Source: Terricaulis silvestris (GTDB taxonomy: Bacteria > Pseudomonadota > Alphaproteobacteria > Caulobacterales > Aquidulcibacteraceae). Taken from it: a stretch of DNA of 64,000 nt. Of the stretch, positions 27,194 to 36,171 are shown piece by piece. The notes beneath the pieces were generated by a model, which was not told the origin of the DNA, searched no databases, and saw only the letters and a list, made by a program, of their open reading frames with translations. The position numbers were made by a program, and so were the translations under genes. The stretch is from NCBI RefSeq assembly GCF_009792355.1, contig NZ_CP047045.1:2258501-2322500 (forward strand), read 5' to 3'. How positions within the stretch are numbered: position 1 is the first letter of the stretch; every line of letters starts with the position of its first letter.

Positions 27194-28750
27194 ATGGCTC
27201 AACGTCCGGGGTCAGGCGACGACGCAGAAGGCCGAGGCGCGGACATTTTCATCTCGTATCAGCGGGACAACGCGGCGCAAGCAAAGCGACTGGCTGCCGC
27301 GCTTCGCCGCGACAACCGCAATGTTTGGCTGGACCAGAAGCTGAGTTCAGACAAACGCTGGCGCGCCGAAATTGAAGGCAAACTGAAACGCGCCCGGTGC
27401 ATCGTTGCGATCTGGTCAAAAAAGGCAGCGACGAGCGGTTGGGTGAACTACGAAGCATTTCGAGCGCAGCAAGAAGACAAGCTCGTCGCGGTCACCTTCG
27501 ATCCGCTGAAGCCTGACGAACTGCCCGAATGGCTTGCCGATCAACAGATCACCAATCTTCGCGACTGGAAATCGCCAGATCAAATTCACAACGGCTGGCT
27601 CAACGTCACCCGCACCGTCAGCGCCAAGTGCAACCAGCTCCCCGACTATAGGTTCAAAGGCTGGCTAGGTGGCGGACCGGTCCACGAGCGCGTCACTCAC
27701 ATCGCCTTTCACCCGACCGAAGACGCTCGACTAATCTCAAGCGGGTCCGAAGGACGCGCGTCGCTTTGGTTGGCTTCAAAGGCCAGCGTCGGCGGTCGTG
27801 GTACCTACGATGAGGACGGCGTCGCCATTCGTCCCGGGTTAGCCGAGCAAGGGAACGACGGCACTTACTTGTCGCCGGATTCCGGCAACGAATACTCCAA
27901 GAATTCCATAGCGCGCGCGCAGTTTTCCAGTGATGGCGAACGCGTCGTGCTTGCGTGCCGCGATGGCATCGCTCGGGTCCACGATCGCGCGTTGCAGCGA
28001 TTGATCTGTGAACTTAGGCACAACGAGAGTTGTGGCGTTGCGGAGATGGCTTTCGCTAAGCGCGTCGGCGGCCAGCATCGTGATGGCGTATTGGACGCTT
28101 GCTTTCTCCCCGATGGTGACATCGTCACCGTTGGAGGAGCGCGCGTCGCAACCTGGACTTCCGAAGGCACGCCGCGTCACCCACGCCCACTCCAGCTACG
28201 CGAGGGCGCGCACGCTATGGCGACGCGCGTCCTCTACTGCGACGTGCTTGAAGGTGTCATCGTCGGCGACAAGCTCGGCAAGGTCCGCGTTATCGACGCC
28301 AAGACGAACGAAGACGCGTTCCAGATTGATGATCGCTTCGACACGTTCGTCCAGTTCGCGCTCGGCCCGAAGCTGGTTGATGGTGAAATGAAGCAAGGGT
28401 TGCTTGCCATCGTTTCCGAAAGCCCGCTCGACTCTGAAGTTAAGTTTCACGACTGGGGTCCGGGGACTGGGCCGTTCATCAAGCCGCGTCCGCACACAAT
28501 TTTGGACGACGCGCCTCCAGTGAAATCAATCGCGCTTCATCCGCGTGCGCCGGTTTTGGCCGTGGGATCGAGCGCTGTGCAACCGCGCTTGCATGATTAT
28601 TCCGCGCACGAGGCGATCCCGCTTCCGCGCGAAGGCTGGCACGATCGCGGTATCACCTCGGTCGCGTTCTCTGCGAGCGGAAAGTATCTCGCGGCCGGGG
28701 CAGAAGACGGCCGCATTTCGGTCTGGGAGGATCGGTCGCAGCCGTTCTGA
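27194..28750 (+). CDS. TIR domain-WD40 repeat protein
   Basis: A 518-residue two-domain protein. Residues 15-140 form a TIR domain: DIFISYQRDN (17-26), VWLDQK, and WVNYEAF with Glu87 in the position of the catalytic glutamate of NAD-cleaving TIR proteins. From about residue 160 to the end is a beta-propeller of roughly six or seven WD40-like blades, for example VTHIAFHPTEDARLISSGS near the start and ITSVAFSASGKYLAAGAEDG at the end. ATG 27194 has GGGAGG nine bases before it and is preferred to a GTG two codons earlier. No membrane segment. Such fusions fit a sensor (propeller) controlling a TIR effector, but the role is inferred. Confidence 0.9.
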   Translation: MAQRPGSGDDAEGRGADIFISYQRDNAAQAKRLAAALRRDNRNVWLDQKLSSDKRWRAEIEGKLKRARCIVAIWSKKAATSGWVNYEAFRAQQEDKLVAVTFDPLKPDELPEWLADQQITNLRDWKSPDQIHNGWLNVTRTVSAKCNQLPDYRFKGWLGGGPVHERVTHIAFHPTEDARLISSGSEGRASLWLASKASVGGRGTYDEDGVAIRPGLAEQGNDGTYLSPDSGNEYSKNSIARAQFSSDGERVVLACRDGIARVHDRALQRLICELRHNESCGVAEMAFAKRVGGQHRDGVLDACFLPDGDIVTVGGARVATWTSEGTPRHPRPLQLREGAHAMATRVLYCDVLEGVIVGDKLGKVRVIDAKTNEDAFQIDDRFDTFVQFALGPKLVDGEMKQGLLAIVSESPLDSEVKFHDWGPGTGPFIKPRPHTILDDAPPVKSIALHPRAPVLAVGSSAVQPRLHDYSAHEAIPLPREGWHDRGITSVAFSASGKYLAAGAEDGRISVWEDRSQPF

Positions 28751-28758
28751 GCCGCCGT

Positions 28759-29682
28759 TCAAGAAGGCGGACGAGGCACAGTAACGGGGCGAGTCGTATC
28801 GACCTGTGTGCCGCCTGGTTCCGGCGTCGCGCCCCTGGCGCGATCTGTCCCTGGCCATGTGCCGTACATAAGCTGCATCGCGAGAGCGAAAATACTCGTG
28901 AGGACGGTCAACCAAGCCGTGGTCTTCACCTCTCGATCAGGATGAGCGGATAGCACGAACCACGGGCTCGTGTGAAATCGCATTCTGAATTGAACTGTTG
29001 CTTCTTGATCGGGCGCCGGTCGGCGTTTGGCCGCTCCCTCACGTCGCATCATCCTGTAAAGTGGGATTCGCTTGATGCGTTCCAATCGATCGATGGGTTT
29101 TCGAAGTTCGCGCTGAGCATTTGCGGTGATTGTGTCGCCGATTGACCCGGAAAGACAAACTGCTTCGCTATCTGGCTCCGTCACGTGGTCGAACGTGAGA
29201 TTCTCGATACCTTCGTAAGCATCCTTGATCATCAGCGTCGCGAGATCAGGCCGGGCCGCTAACCTCCGTGGCAACACCGTCAGTTGCATGTGACGTTTGT
29301 AGACGGGTTTGTGCACCGACCGACCTCGCGCATCGACGTAGACGAGAAAGAATGTGCAGTTGGCCCACAGACCATCGAGCTTTTGGGGAATGATCGCGCG
29401 CGGAGCTTGAATGACTCGTTCATCCAATGGCCGTCCGGTCGGAGCACGAAACTCTATTGGCCCACTGAGACTTCGCTGAACTTCACCGCTGTAGATCAGC
29501 GCGATGAGCCAAACGATCAGAAAAACTCCTCCTAGAAGTAGGAGCGCCTTGCCGAGCGGATGATTCCAAAAGGTAAGCCACCACTCGTACGAATGGCCAA
29601 CAACGTAGGCGCATGCGCCCATGACGCTCGCTTGGATCGCGCCGAAAGACGGCAAGTCCAACGAACCGAATATGCCGTCCAT
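28759..29682 (-). CDS. membrane protein with cytosolic or periplasmic middle domain, unknown
   Basis: A 307-residue protein ending eight bases from the TIR-WD40 stop, convergent to it. Helices at about 45-65 and 253-272 flank a soluble region of some 185 residues (from LSGPIEFRAPTGRP to FVLSAHPDREVK). The tail is Pro/Thr-rich. GGGGAG precedes the ATG, and a GTTAACCAT motif lies 17 bases before the start. No family recognised. Gene position suggests a link to the TIR protein but not co-transcription. Confidence 0.75.
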   Translation of the reverse strand: MDGIFGSLDLPSFGAIQASVMGACAYVVGHSYEWWLTFWNHPLGKALLLLGGVFLIVWLIALIYSGEVQRSLSGPIEFRAPTGRPLDERVIQAPRAIIPQKLDGLWANCTFFLVYVDARGRSVHKPVYKRHMQLTVLPRRLAARPDLATLMIKDAYEGIENLTFDHVTEPDSEAVCLSGSIGDTITANAQRELRKPIDRLERIKRIPLYRMMRREGAAKRRPAPDQEATVQFRMRFHTSPWFVLSAHPDREVKTTAWLTVLTSIFALAMQLMYGTWPGTDRARGATPEPGGTQVDTTRPVTVPRPPS

Positions 29683-29773
29683 TCGCCCACTCCCCCGAGA
29701 TGGTTAACGAACCTTAACATCTGGGGATAAGTCTGCAACGCTAGGATGCGCGTCAGTTGCGGAGAACCCAACC

Positions 29774-30013
29774 ATGGCCAAAACGAGCGGCATCGTACGA
29801 GTTGCCAAGGCGGACGCGCCGTTGCTCGAAGTCTTGGCGTTGCGCGGATCGATGAATGTCGATCACTCGCGGGCCAGCGTTCAGCGCCGAGCCGATCGGT
29901 TTGTCCTAAAGGGATGGGCCCTGCTCTCCAACGGAACACTAAGCTGCACCGTCGAAGGCTTTCGGGCAGCCCAAAGCGCGAAGGTGCAAGCACTGCGGAA
30001 AAAGCGGGCCTGA
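29774..30013 (+). CDS. small basic protein, function unknown
   Basis: A 79-residue protein (MAKTSGIVRVAKADAPLLEV start; basic AQSAKVQALRKKRA end) with GGAGA nine bases before the ATG. Predicted mixed alpha/beta, no membrane segment. It starts about 90 bases from the divergent membrane gene and 51 bases before guaA, so it may share the guaA upstream region. Function unknown. Confidence 0.6.
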   Translation: MAKTSGIVRVAKADAPLLEVLALRGSMNVDHSRASVQRRADRFVLKGWALLSNGTLSCTVEGFRAAQSAKVQALRKKRA

Positions 30014-30063
30014 ATCGCATTTCCGCGAATTGACGATCGCCGCGACGCACTCCATTTCAGGCC

Positions 30064-31662
30064 ATGGCGCAAAGCACAGCGAAATCCGCTCCCTCCACCG
30101 CTCCCTCCTCCTCCCACGAACGCGTTCTGATCATCGACTTCGGGTCGCAGGTTACGCAGCTGATCGCGCGGCGCGTGCGGGAGAGCGGGGTCTATTGCGA
30201 GATCCATCCGTTCAACAAAGTCGATGCCGCGTTCCTGAAGGCGTACGCGCCGCAGGCGATCATCTTTTCCGGCGGGCCGGCGAGCGTCACCGAGGGCGAG
30301 AGCCCGCGCGCGCCTGAGGAAGCGTTCAAGCTCGGCGTGCCGATCCTGGCGATCTGCTACGGGCAGCAGACCATGCATGTGCAGCTTGGCGGCGTGGTCG
30401 AAGGCGGGCACGCGCGCGAGTTCGGGCGCGCCGATGTCGAGATCAAGAAAAGCTCGCCGCTGTTCGAGGGCTGCTGGAGCGTGGGCGAGCGCTATCCGGT
30501 GTGGATGAGCCACGGCGATCGCGTGACGGAATTGGCGTCGGGCTTTGAAGTGATCGCGACGAGCGAGAACGCGCCGTTTGCGATCGCGGTCGATGAAAAG
30601 CGGCGCTTCTATTCGACGATGTTTCACCCCGAAGTGGTGCACACGCCGGATGGCGCGAAGCTGTTGCGCAATTTCACGCATCGCATCGCTGGGCTCAAAG
30701 GCGATTGGACCATGGCGGCGTTCAAGGACGAAGCCATCGCGCGGATTCGCGCGCAGGTCGGCGATGGGACGGTGATTTGCGGGCTGTCGGGCGGCGTGGA
30801 TTCGTCGGTGGCGGCGGTGCTGATCCATGAAGCGATCGGCGACCGGCTGCACTGCGTGTTCGTCGATCACGGGCTGATGCGGAAGGATGAGGGCCGCCAA
30901 GTCGTGTCCCTCTTCCGCGATCACTACAATATTCCGCTGATCCATGCTGATGAGAGCGAGCGCTTTTTGGGCGCGCTGGCGGGCGTCAGCGATCCGGAAG
31001 TGAAGCGCAAGACCATCGGCAAGCTCTTCATCGATGTGTTCGAGGAGAAGGCGAATGGAATCGGCGGCGCTGCATTCCTGGCGCAAGGGACTTTGTATCC
31101 GGACGTGATCGAGAGCGTGTCGGCGATTGGCGGGCCGAGCGTGACGATCAAGTCGCACCACAATGTGGGCGGCTTGCCGGAGCGGATGAACATGAAGCTG
31201 GTCGAGCCGCTGCGCGATCTCTTCAAGGATGAAGTGCGCGCGCTCGGGCGTGAGCTTGGGTTGCCGGAGACGTTCGTGGGGCGCCATCCGTTTCCGGGGC
31301 CGGGGCTGGCGATCCGCATTCCGGGCGAAATCACCAAAGAGAAGTGCGATATTCTGCGCGAGGCGGATGCGGTTTATCTCGACGAGATTCGCAAGGCGGG
31401 GCTGTACGATAAGATTTGGCAGGCGTTCGCGGTGTTGTTGCCGGTGAAGACGGTCGGCGTGATGGGCGATGGGCGGACGTATGAGTATGTGTGTGCGCTG
31501 CGGGCGGTGACGTCGAGCGACGGCATGACGGCGGACTTCTTCCCCTACTCGATGGATTTCCTCGGCCGCGCCGCGACGCGCATCATCAATGAAGTGCGCG
31601 GCGTGAACCGGGTGGTGTACGACGTGACGTCGAAGCCGCCGGGGACGATTGAGTGGGAGTGA
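30064..31662 (+). CDS. guaA: GMP synthase (glutamine-hydrolysing)
   Basis: Converts XMP to GMP. N-terminal class I glutaminase ([10 protein letters not shown] nucleophile Cys; SHGD; FHPEV). ATP-pyrophosphatase domain with the P-loop [13 protein letters not shown]-terminal dimerisation domain ending KPPGTIEWE. Length 532 is slightly above average due to an N-terminal Ser/Ala/Pro-rich leader. A weak leaderless promoter is possible: TTGACG (30030-30035), 17 bases, CATTTC, five bases, ATG. Confidence 0.97.
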   Translation: MAQSTAKSAPSTAPSSSHERVLIIDFGSQVTQLIARRVRESGVYCEIHPFNKVDAAFLKAYAPQAIIFSGGPASVTEGESPRAPEEAFKLGVPILAICYGQQTMHVQLGGVVEGGHAREFGRADVEIKKSSPLFEGCWSVGERYPVWMSHGDRVTELASGFEVIATSENAPFAIAVDEKRRFYSTMFHPEVVHTPDGAKLLRNFTHRIAGLKGDWTMAAFKDEAIARIRAQVGDGTVICGLSGGVDSSVAAVLIHEAIGDRLHCVFVDHGLMRKDEGRQVVSLFRDHYNIPLIHADESERFLGALAGVSDPEVKRKTIGKLFIDVFEEKANGIGGAAFLAQGTLYPDVIESVSAIGGPSVTIKSHHNVGGLPERMNMKLVEPLRDLFKDEVRALGRELGLPETFVGRHPFPGPGLAIRIPGEITKEKCDILREADAVYLDEIRKAGLYDKIWQAFAVLLPVKTVGVMGDGRTYEYVCALRAVTSSDGMTADFFPYSMDFLGRAATRIINEVRGVNRVVYDVTSKPPGTIEWE

Positions 31663-31667
31663 GATGA

Positions 31668-31702
31668 AGAGAGCGGCTCCCGTTCAACGGAAGCCGCTCT
31701 CT
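31668..31702. terminator. bidirectional hairpin between guaA and OmpA-domain gene
   Basis: Perfect 11-bp stem AGAGAGCGGCT/AGCCGCTCTCT with a 13-base loop that can pair further. It lies between the convergent guaA and OmpA-domain genes. There is no T-tract, so it may need Rho or act as a 3' stabiliser. Confidence 0.55.
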
Positions 31703-31728
31703 CGACCAAGCTCTATGACGCGACGGCG

Positions 31729-32187
31729 CTACGTCGCTGGTTCCGCAAGCGGCGTAGCTGGGCTTGCGGCAAGAACCACGGTGACGCGGCGATTGAGCCG
31801 GTCCTCGCTGTCCGATTGCGGCATGCTTTCGGCCGCCGCGGCGATGGCGATTTCCTCCGGCGGCACGCCCAAGGACACCAGCTGTTGCTTGACCGCTTCC
31901 GCGCGCTGCTGCGCAAGCCGGCGATTGCGGGCAACGGAACCGGTCGCATCGGTATGGCCGGTCAAGGTGATCTGCGTTGTGCAATCGGCCCGCCGCGCGT
32001 TAGCCACGTCTTGGAGCGAGCTTTGACTCTCGGCGTTCAGCCGCGCGGAGCCAAGATCAAAATAGACGACGCCCTCGGCGCCGATGCATTGCACGGGCGG
32101 CGGGGTGCCGGCCGGCGGGACCGTCTGCGCCATTGCCGCGCCCGCCAGAAGTGAACCCGCGCAAACGCTCAGAAGTAAAGTACGCAT
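31729..32187 (-). CDS. OmpA-domain periplasmic protein
   Basis: A 152-residue protein with a cleavable signal peptide (LLLSVCAGSLLAGAAMA) and an OmpA-like peptidoglycan-binding domain: VYFDLGSARLNAES, LTGHTDATGSVARNRRLAQQRA and a LNRRVTVVL end. No beta-barrel or lipobox, so it is a soluble periplasmic or weakly anchored protein. It is transcribed alone. A divergent promoter region (32188-32344) separates it from tag. Confidence 0.85.
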   Translation of the reverse strand: MRTLLLSVCAGSLLAGAAMAQTVPPAGTPPPVQCIGAEGVVYFDLGSARLNAESQSSLQDVANARRADCTTQITLTGHTDATGSVARNRRLAQQRAEAVKQQLVSLGVPPEEIAIAAAAESMPQSDSEDRLNRRVTVVLAASPATPLAEPAT

Positions 32188-32344
32188 CTTGAAACTCCAC
32201 CTTGCTCTTGGCGAAGAACTGCGTGGTTCGGGTCGTTGTTCCGGGCGCGCGGGGACGATGAGCTAACCAGCTGAAAGGCACGGACGAAAACTTACTTCCA
32301 ACGCTTGCGGCCAGTTGCCTGCCGCCTTTTTCCGAGTCAGCTCT

Positions 32345-32947
32345 ATGGGCATGACCCGAGAGCTTCCTGACAAGCCGCGATGCATATGGCCGGGCAGCGA
32401 TCCGCTCTATCTCGCGTATCACGACAAGGAATGGGGCGTGCCGCTGCGCGATAGCCGCGCGTTGTTTGAGATGCTGCAGCTTGAAGGCGCGCAGGCGGGG
32501 CTGTCGTGGATCACGATTTTGCGCAAGCGCGAGAATTATCGCCGCGCGTTTGACGGCTTCGATCCGGTGAAGATCGCGCGCTACACGCCGGCGAAGGTCG
32601 CGAAGCTGATGGCCGATGAAGGCATCGTGCGCAATCGGTTGAAGATCGAGGGCGTGGCAGCGTCGGCGAAGGCGTATCTGGCGCTGGAGAAGGAAGGCGT
32701 TTCGTTCTCGGACTTTCTCTGGAACTTCGTCGGCGGCGAGCCGATCGTGAATCACCTGAAACCGGGAGGTCCGATCCCGGCGGAGACGGAGACTTCGCAG
32801 GCGATGTCGAAGGCGCTGAAGCAGCGCGGTTTCAAGTTTGTCGGGCCGACGATCGTGTACGCGTTCATGCAGGCGACGGGCATGGTCAACGACCATCTGG
32901 TCAGCTGCTACCGGCATCCGGATTTTAAGAAACGCGCGAAGCGCTGA
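32345..32947 (+). CDS. tag: DNA-3-methyladenine glycosylase I
   Basis: Base-excision repair of 3-methyladenine. About 200 residues, with RCIWPGSDPLYLAYHDKEWGVP (zinc Cys/His and catalytic region), WITILRKRENYRRAF, and PTIVYAFMQATGMVNDHLVSC with the C-terminal zinc ligands. The start is ATG 32345 or the next ATG six bases on. The longer frame from 32315 is not supported. No good ribosome-binding site. Confidence 0.94.
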   Translation: MGMTRELPDKPRCIWPGSDPLYLAYHDKEWGVPLRDSRALFEMLQLEGAQAGLSWITILRKRENYRRAFDGFDPVKIARYTPAKVAKLMADEGIVRNRLKIEGVAASAKAYLALEKEGVSFSDFLWNFVGGEPIVNHLKPGGPIPAETETSQAMSKALKQRGFKFVGPTIVYAFMQATGMVNDHLVSCYRHPDFKKRAKR

Positions 32948-32985
32948 GACTTGCCTGCGGCGGGTGCGAGCCCCAAATTTCGCGC

Positions 32986-33369
32986 ATGGCGATCGAACTC
33001 AATCACACCATCGTGCACGCGGACGACAAGGCGGTGTCGGCGCAATTTCTCGCAGACATCTTCGGACTGGAAGCGCCGATCGCGTTCGGGCCGTTCCTGG
33101 TGGTGAAGACCGAGAACGGCGTCAGCTTGGATTTCATCAATAGCGGCGGCGATCCGGTGAAGAGCCGGCACTTTGCGTTTCTGGTGTCGGACGCCGAGTT
33201 CGATCAGATCTTCGCGCGCATCAAAGAGCGCGGGCTCACCTATTGGGCCGATCCGATGGGAAATGTGGAGAACCAGATCAACACGCACTTCGGCGGCCGT
33301 GGCTTCTACTTTCGTGGGCCGGAGGGTCATTGGTACGAAGCGATCACCAAGCCGTACGAGATGGGCTGA
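32986..33369 (+). CDS. VOC (glyoxalase/bleomycin-resistance fold) protein
   Basis: A 127-residue vicinal-oxygen-chelate protein with two beta-alpha-beta-beta-beta modules: LNHTIVHADDK, FGLEAPIAFGPFLVV, HFAFLVSDAEFDQIF and GFYFRGPEGHWYEAITKPY. Metal ligands would be His5, His62-like and the C-terminal Glu. The substrate is unknown. No Shine-Dalgarno is visible before the ATG. Confidence 0.88.
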   Translation: MAIELNHTIVHADDKAVSAQFLADIFGLEAPIAFGPFLVVKTENGVSLDFINSGGDPVKSRHFAFLVSDAEFDQIFARIKERGLTYWADPMGNVENQINTHFGGRGFYFRGPEGHWYEAITKPYEMG

Positions 33370-34080
33370 TCACTTCCGTCCCAGCGCGACGAGAAACACT
33401 TCGGGGCTGCCTTTCCGGCTGGAGGGCGGTTTGGCGTGGCGCACTGACGAGAAGGTGCGCTTCAGTTCGGCGAGCAGCGTCGCGTCGAGGCCGCCTTGAA
33501 ACGCCTTGGTCACGAACGCGCCGCCGGGTGCGGTGTGCTGGATGGCGAAGGTCGCCGCGGCTTCGGCGAGTGCGCCGGTGCGGATCTGATCGGTCCGGGC
33601 GTGGCCGGTGGTGTTGGCGGCCATGTCGGAGAGCACGAGATCGGGCTTGCCGCCGAGCGCTTTCAGCAGCGCGGCGGGCGCTTCGCGATCGAGGAAATCC
33701 ATCTGGAAGACGGTGGCGCCGGTCACGGGTTCGATCTCCAAGAGATCGATGCCGACGACGGCGCCCGCGCCGCGCTTGATCGCGACTTGCAGCCAGCCGC
33801 CGGGTGCGGCGCCCAGGTCGACGATGCGCATGCCGCGTTTGATCAGGTGATACTTGTCGTCGAGCTCGATCAGCTTGAACGCCGAACGCGCGCGCCAGCC
33901 TTCGGCTCGGGCGCGGGCGACGTAGGGATCGTTGATCTGGCGCTCGATCCAGCGCCGTGAGCTTTCCGAGCGGATGTTCTTCTTGAGCACGCGTTCGCCG
34001 AGCGCGCGCGCTTCACTCGAGCCGCCGGTTATTTTGTTGCGCCAGCGGCGCTTAGGTTCTTCGGGTGGGTCGTCGGTCAT
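33370..34080 (-). CDS. rlmE: 23S rRNA 2'-O-methyltransferase RlmE
   Basis: FtsJ/RrmJ methylating U2552 of 23S rRNA. SAM site IVDLGAAPGGWLQVA, catalytic Asp in LSDMAANTTGH, Lys in FVTKAFQGG, Glu near the end. A basic N-terminal extension (EEPKRRWRNKITGG) binds RNA. Length 236. Start ATG 34080 overlaps the ppx stop (ATGA), and the longer upstream frame is an artefact of the overlapping ppx gene. Confidence 0.95.
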   Translation of the reverse strand: MTDDPPEEPKRRWRNKITGGSSEARALGERVLKKNIRSESSRRWIERQINDPYVARARAEGWRARSAFKLIELDDKYHLIKRGMRIVDLGAAPGGWLQVAIKRGAGAVVGIDLLEIEPVTGATVFQMDFLDREAPAALLKALGGKPDLVLSDMAANTTGHARTDQIRTGALAEAAATFAIQHTAPGGAFVTKAFQGGLDATLLAELKRTFSSVRHAKPPSSRKGSPEVFLVALGRK

Positions 34081-35120
34081 GCGCGACCTCCGTGCTTGGC
34101 GATCAAGCGCATAAGCACGCCTTCGCGCAAGCCTCTGTCCGCTACGCGGATGCGCGGCGCGGGCCAAACGCGGAGCACAGCATCGAGGATGGCGCCGCCG
34201 AGGACCACGAGATCGGCGCGGTCCTTGCCGACGCAAGGGTTGGCGGCGCGCTCGTCGAGCGACTGGTGCAGCATGCGCGTGATCACGGCGCGGCAGTCGC
34301 CCGTGTCGAACCAATAGCCGTCGACGCGCGCGCGCTGGTAGCGCGGCAGTTCGAGGTGGACGCCGGCGAGGCTGGTGACGGTGCCGGAGGTGCCGATCAC
34401 ATGCGCGCGGCCATCGACAAACGCTTGGCGCAAATGCTGCGCATCGCCGACCTGCGAGATCATCTCGGCGAGCCGCGTGACGAGACCATCAAACCAAGCA
34501 TCCCGATCCGTCTCCGGCTCACTCTCTTCCTCGGCCAGCGTGACGACGCCGAGCGGCGCGGTGCCCCATGAGAGAATTGGCGCATCCAGGCCTCCGGCGA
34601 TCACCTCTTTAGGTGAGACCCACGAAAATTCGGTTGAACCGCCGCCAATATCGACGATCAGCGCAACCTCGGCGTCCGGCTCCAGCAAGCTGGCGCAGCC
34701 GAGCACCGAAAGGTGCGCCTCTTCTTCCGAGCTGATGACGTCGAACTTCAGGCCAATGTCCTTCTCGATGCGATTGAGAAACGTCTGCCCGTTCGACGCG
34801 GCGCGGCAGGCTTGCGTGGCCACGCAACCAATCGCGACAGGTCCGCGCGCTTCGATGCGTTGCGCGCAGGCTTGCAACGCCTGGTAAGAGCGCGACATCG
34901 CTTCGTCGCTGAGCTTGCCGGTGTGCGCGAGGCCCTCGCCCAACCGCACGATGCGCGAGAAGCCGTCGACCACGCGCAAGCCGCCGTTGTCATCGGCAGC
35001 CGCGATCAGCATGCGGCAGTTGTTTGTGCCCAGATCGAGCGCCGCGTAGAGCGGCGCACGCGATCGCGGGCCGTGGCGCGCGCCGCTCCGCGACGCTTGC
35101 GCCCGCCCATCCTTGTTCAT
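34077..35120 (-). CDS. ppx: Ppx/GppA-family phosphatase
   Basis: Exopolyphosphatase or pppGpp phosphatase of the ASKHA fold. N-terminal LYAALDLGTNNCRMLIAA, second phosphate loop VDIGGGSTEFSW, and the GTSGTVTSLAG segment. 347 residues, without the C-terminal HD domain of long Ppx. ATG 35120 chosen because the frame upstream to 35261 has no conserved content. Basic linker (QASRSGARHGPRSR) before the fold. Forms an operon with rlmE. Confidence 0.92.
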   Translation of the reverse strand: MNKDGRAQASRSGARHGPRSRAPLYAALDLGTNNCRMLIAAADDNGGLRVVDGFSRIVRLGEGLAHTGKLSDEAMSRSYQALQACAQRIEARGPVAIGCVATQACRAASNGQTFLNRIEKDIGLKFDVISSEEEAHLSVLGCASLLEPDAEVALIVDIGGGSTEFSWVSPKEVIAGGLDAPILSWGTAPLGVVTLAEEESEPETDRDAWFDGLVTRLAEMISQVGDAQHLRQAFVDGRAHVIGTSGTVTSLAGVHLELPRYQRARVDGYWFDTGDCRAVITRMLHQSLDERAANPCVGKDRADLVVLGGAILDAVLRVWPAPRIRVADRGLREGVLMRLIAKHGGRA

Positions 35121-35359
35121 CGTAAACCGTTCCGCCGGGGAAGCGCTGGCTGCCCGGCAATGCCTATTCGGGACAATGCTAGCCGAATTTGCCGGATGAA
35201 CGCAGCCTGAATCGCGTGTTTCCAAGGGCTTCTGTGGCCGAACGGCGCCACCAGGACACACATATTCGTGTCGATGGCTCCAATCCTTGTGGCGCGCGTT
35301 ATCGCTTCATACCTTATCCTGGCGAGAGGCAACGTTAGGAGGAGTAGAAGGAGGAGAAG

Positions 35360-35683
35360 ATGCAGGAAGCCAAATTCTCCATTGGTCAGGTGGTCCGCCA
35401 CAAGCTGTTTCCGTTCCGCGGCGTCGTGTTCGACGTGGATCCGGAATTCTCAAATACGGACGAATGGCTCGACGCCATTCCCGAACCCGTACGGCCGGAC
35501 CGCAAGCAACCCTTCTACCATCTGTTCGCCGAGAACTCGGACAGCCACTACGTTGCGTATGTCTCAGAACAGAATTTGATCGCCGACGACACCGGCGAAC
35601 CGGTCGAACATCCGCAGATCGAACTGTTGTTCGATGAAACGGATGACGGTGAATACAAGCTGCGTCCGGAGAGCTTGAACTAA
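35360..35683 (+). CDS. hspQ: heat shock protein HspQ
   Basis: A 107-residue member of the HspQ family, a small hexameric protein that modulates Lon and degrades slowly itself. Conserved segments: AKFSIGQVVRHKLFPFRGVVFDVDPEF and KQPFYHLFAEN through YVAYVSEQNLI. Two GGAGGAG-like ribosome-binding sites precede the ATG. Followed at 35715 by a strong Rho-independent terminator. Confidence 0.95.
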   Translation: MQEAKFSIGQVVRHKLFPFRGVVFDVDPEFSNTDEWLDAIPEPVRPDRKQPFYHLFAENSDSHYVAYVSEQNLIADDTGEPVEHPQIELLFDETDDGEYKLRPESLN

Positions 35684-35714
35684 GCGCTTCTGGTCACGTG
35701 GTTAGAACGACAAT

Positions 35715-35754
35715 CGGCAGCTCGCATGGCCCGCGAGCTGCCGGTTTTGTTTTT
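35715..35754 (+). terminator. Rho-independent terminator of hspQ
   Basis: Perfect 11-bp stem CGGCAGCTCGC/GCGAGCTGCCG (35715-35725, 35733-35743) with a 7-base loop, followed by TTTTGTTTTT. The clearest terminator in the window. Confidence 0.9.
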
Positions 35755-35814
35755 AGCCTTGGATGAAGTCCGATACTCTCGACGGCGTCACCCGCGTCGT
35801 ACACGATCGTCATG

Positions 35815-36171
35815 TTAATGTGGATCGACCCCTGTCGACGAAATGCCGAGGTAATAAGTGTCCGCGTGGTCGTCAGTAGCGTCGGGTTCGCCTAGAAGGT
35901 CGCGAACCAATACCCGGTTAACCCCCACTCGCACTCCCGCAGCACTCGCTGAACCGATCATCCCCGCGCGAGGATTGTCGAGATCATCAATGCCGCCGGC
36001 ACCTTGCGCCCAACGCGTTCCGATCGAACTGTTGCTCACAAGCTGCGACGGACGCGACAAGTAACAGTGCAAGCGGGGCAACGACTTTTCAACGCAGCTC
36101 TCTCTGAAATGGATAGAAGTCTGAACCCAGCGGCAGGACGCGCGTGAGGTCGTCGCGTGGGTTAACATCAC
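35815..36171 (-). pseudogene. remnant or small gene with LLGEPD-YYLG motif
   Basis: A 118-residue frame whose last 55 residues (DDLDNPRAGMIGSASAAGV, LVRDLLGEPDATDD, YYLGISSTGVDPH) look like a conserved small-protein family built around an LLGEPD turn and a YYLG strand. The first 60 residues look random and no ribosome-binding site is seen, so the original start or 5' part is probably lost or elsewhere. The stretch 35755-36167 otherwise holds nothing. Confidence 0.3.

Noticed and set aside
29700-29718. CtrA box upstream of the membrane gene
   Set aside because: The two TTAA units are six, not seven, bases apart, so it was kept only as a shared motif and not called as a CtrA site.
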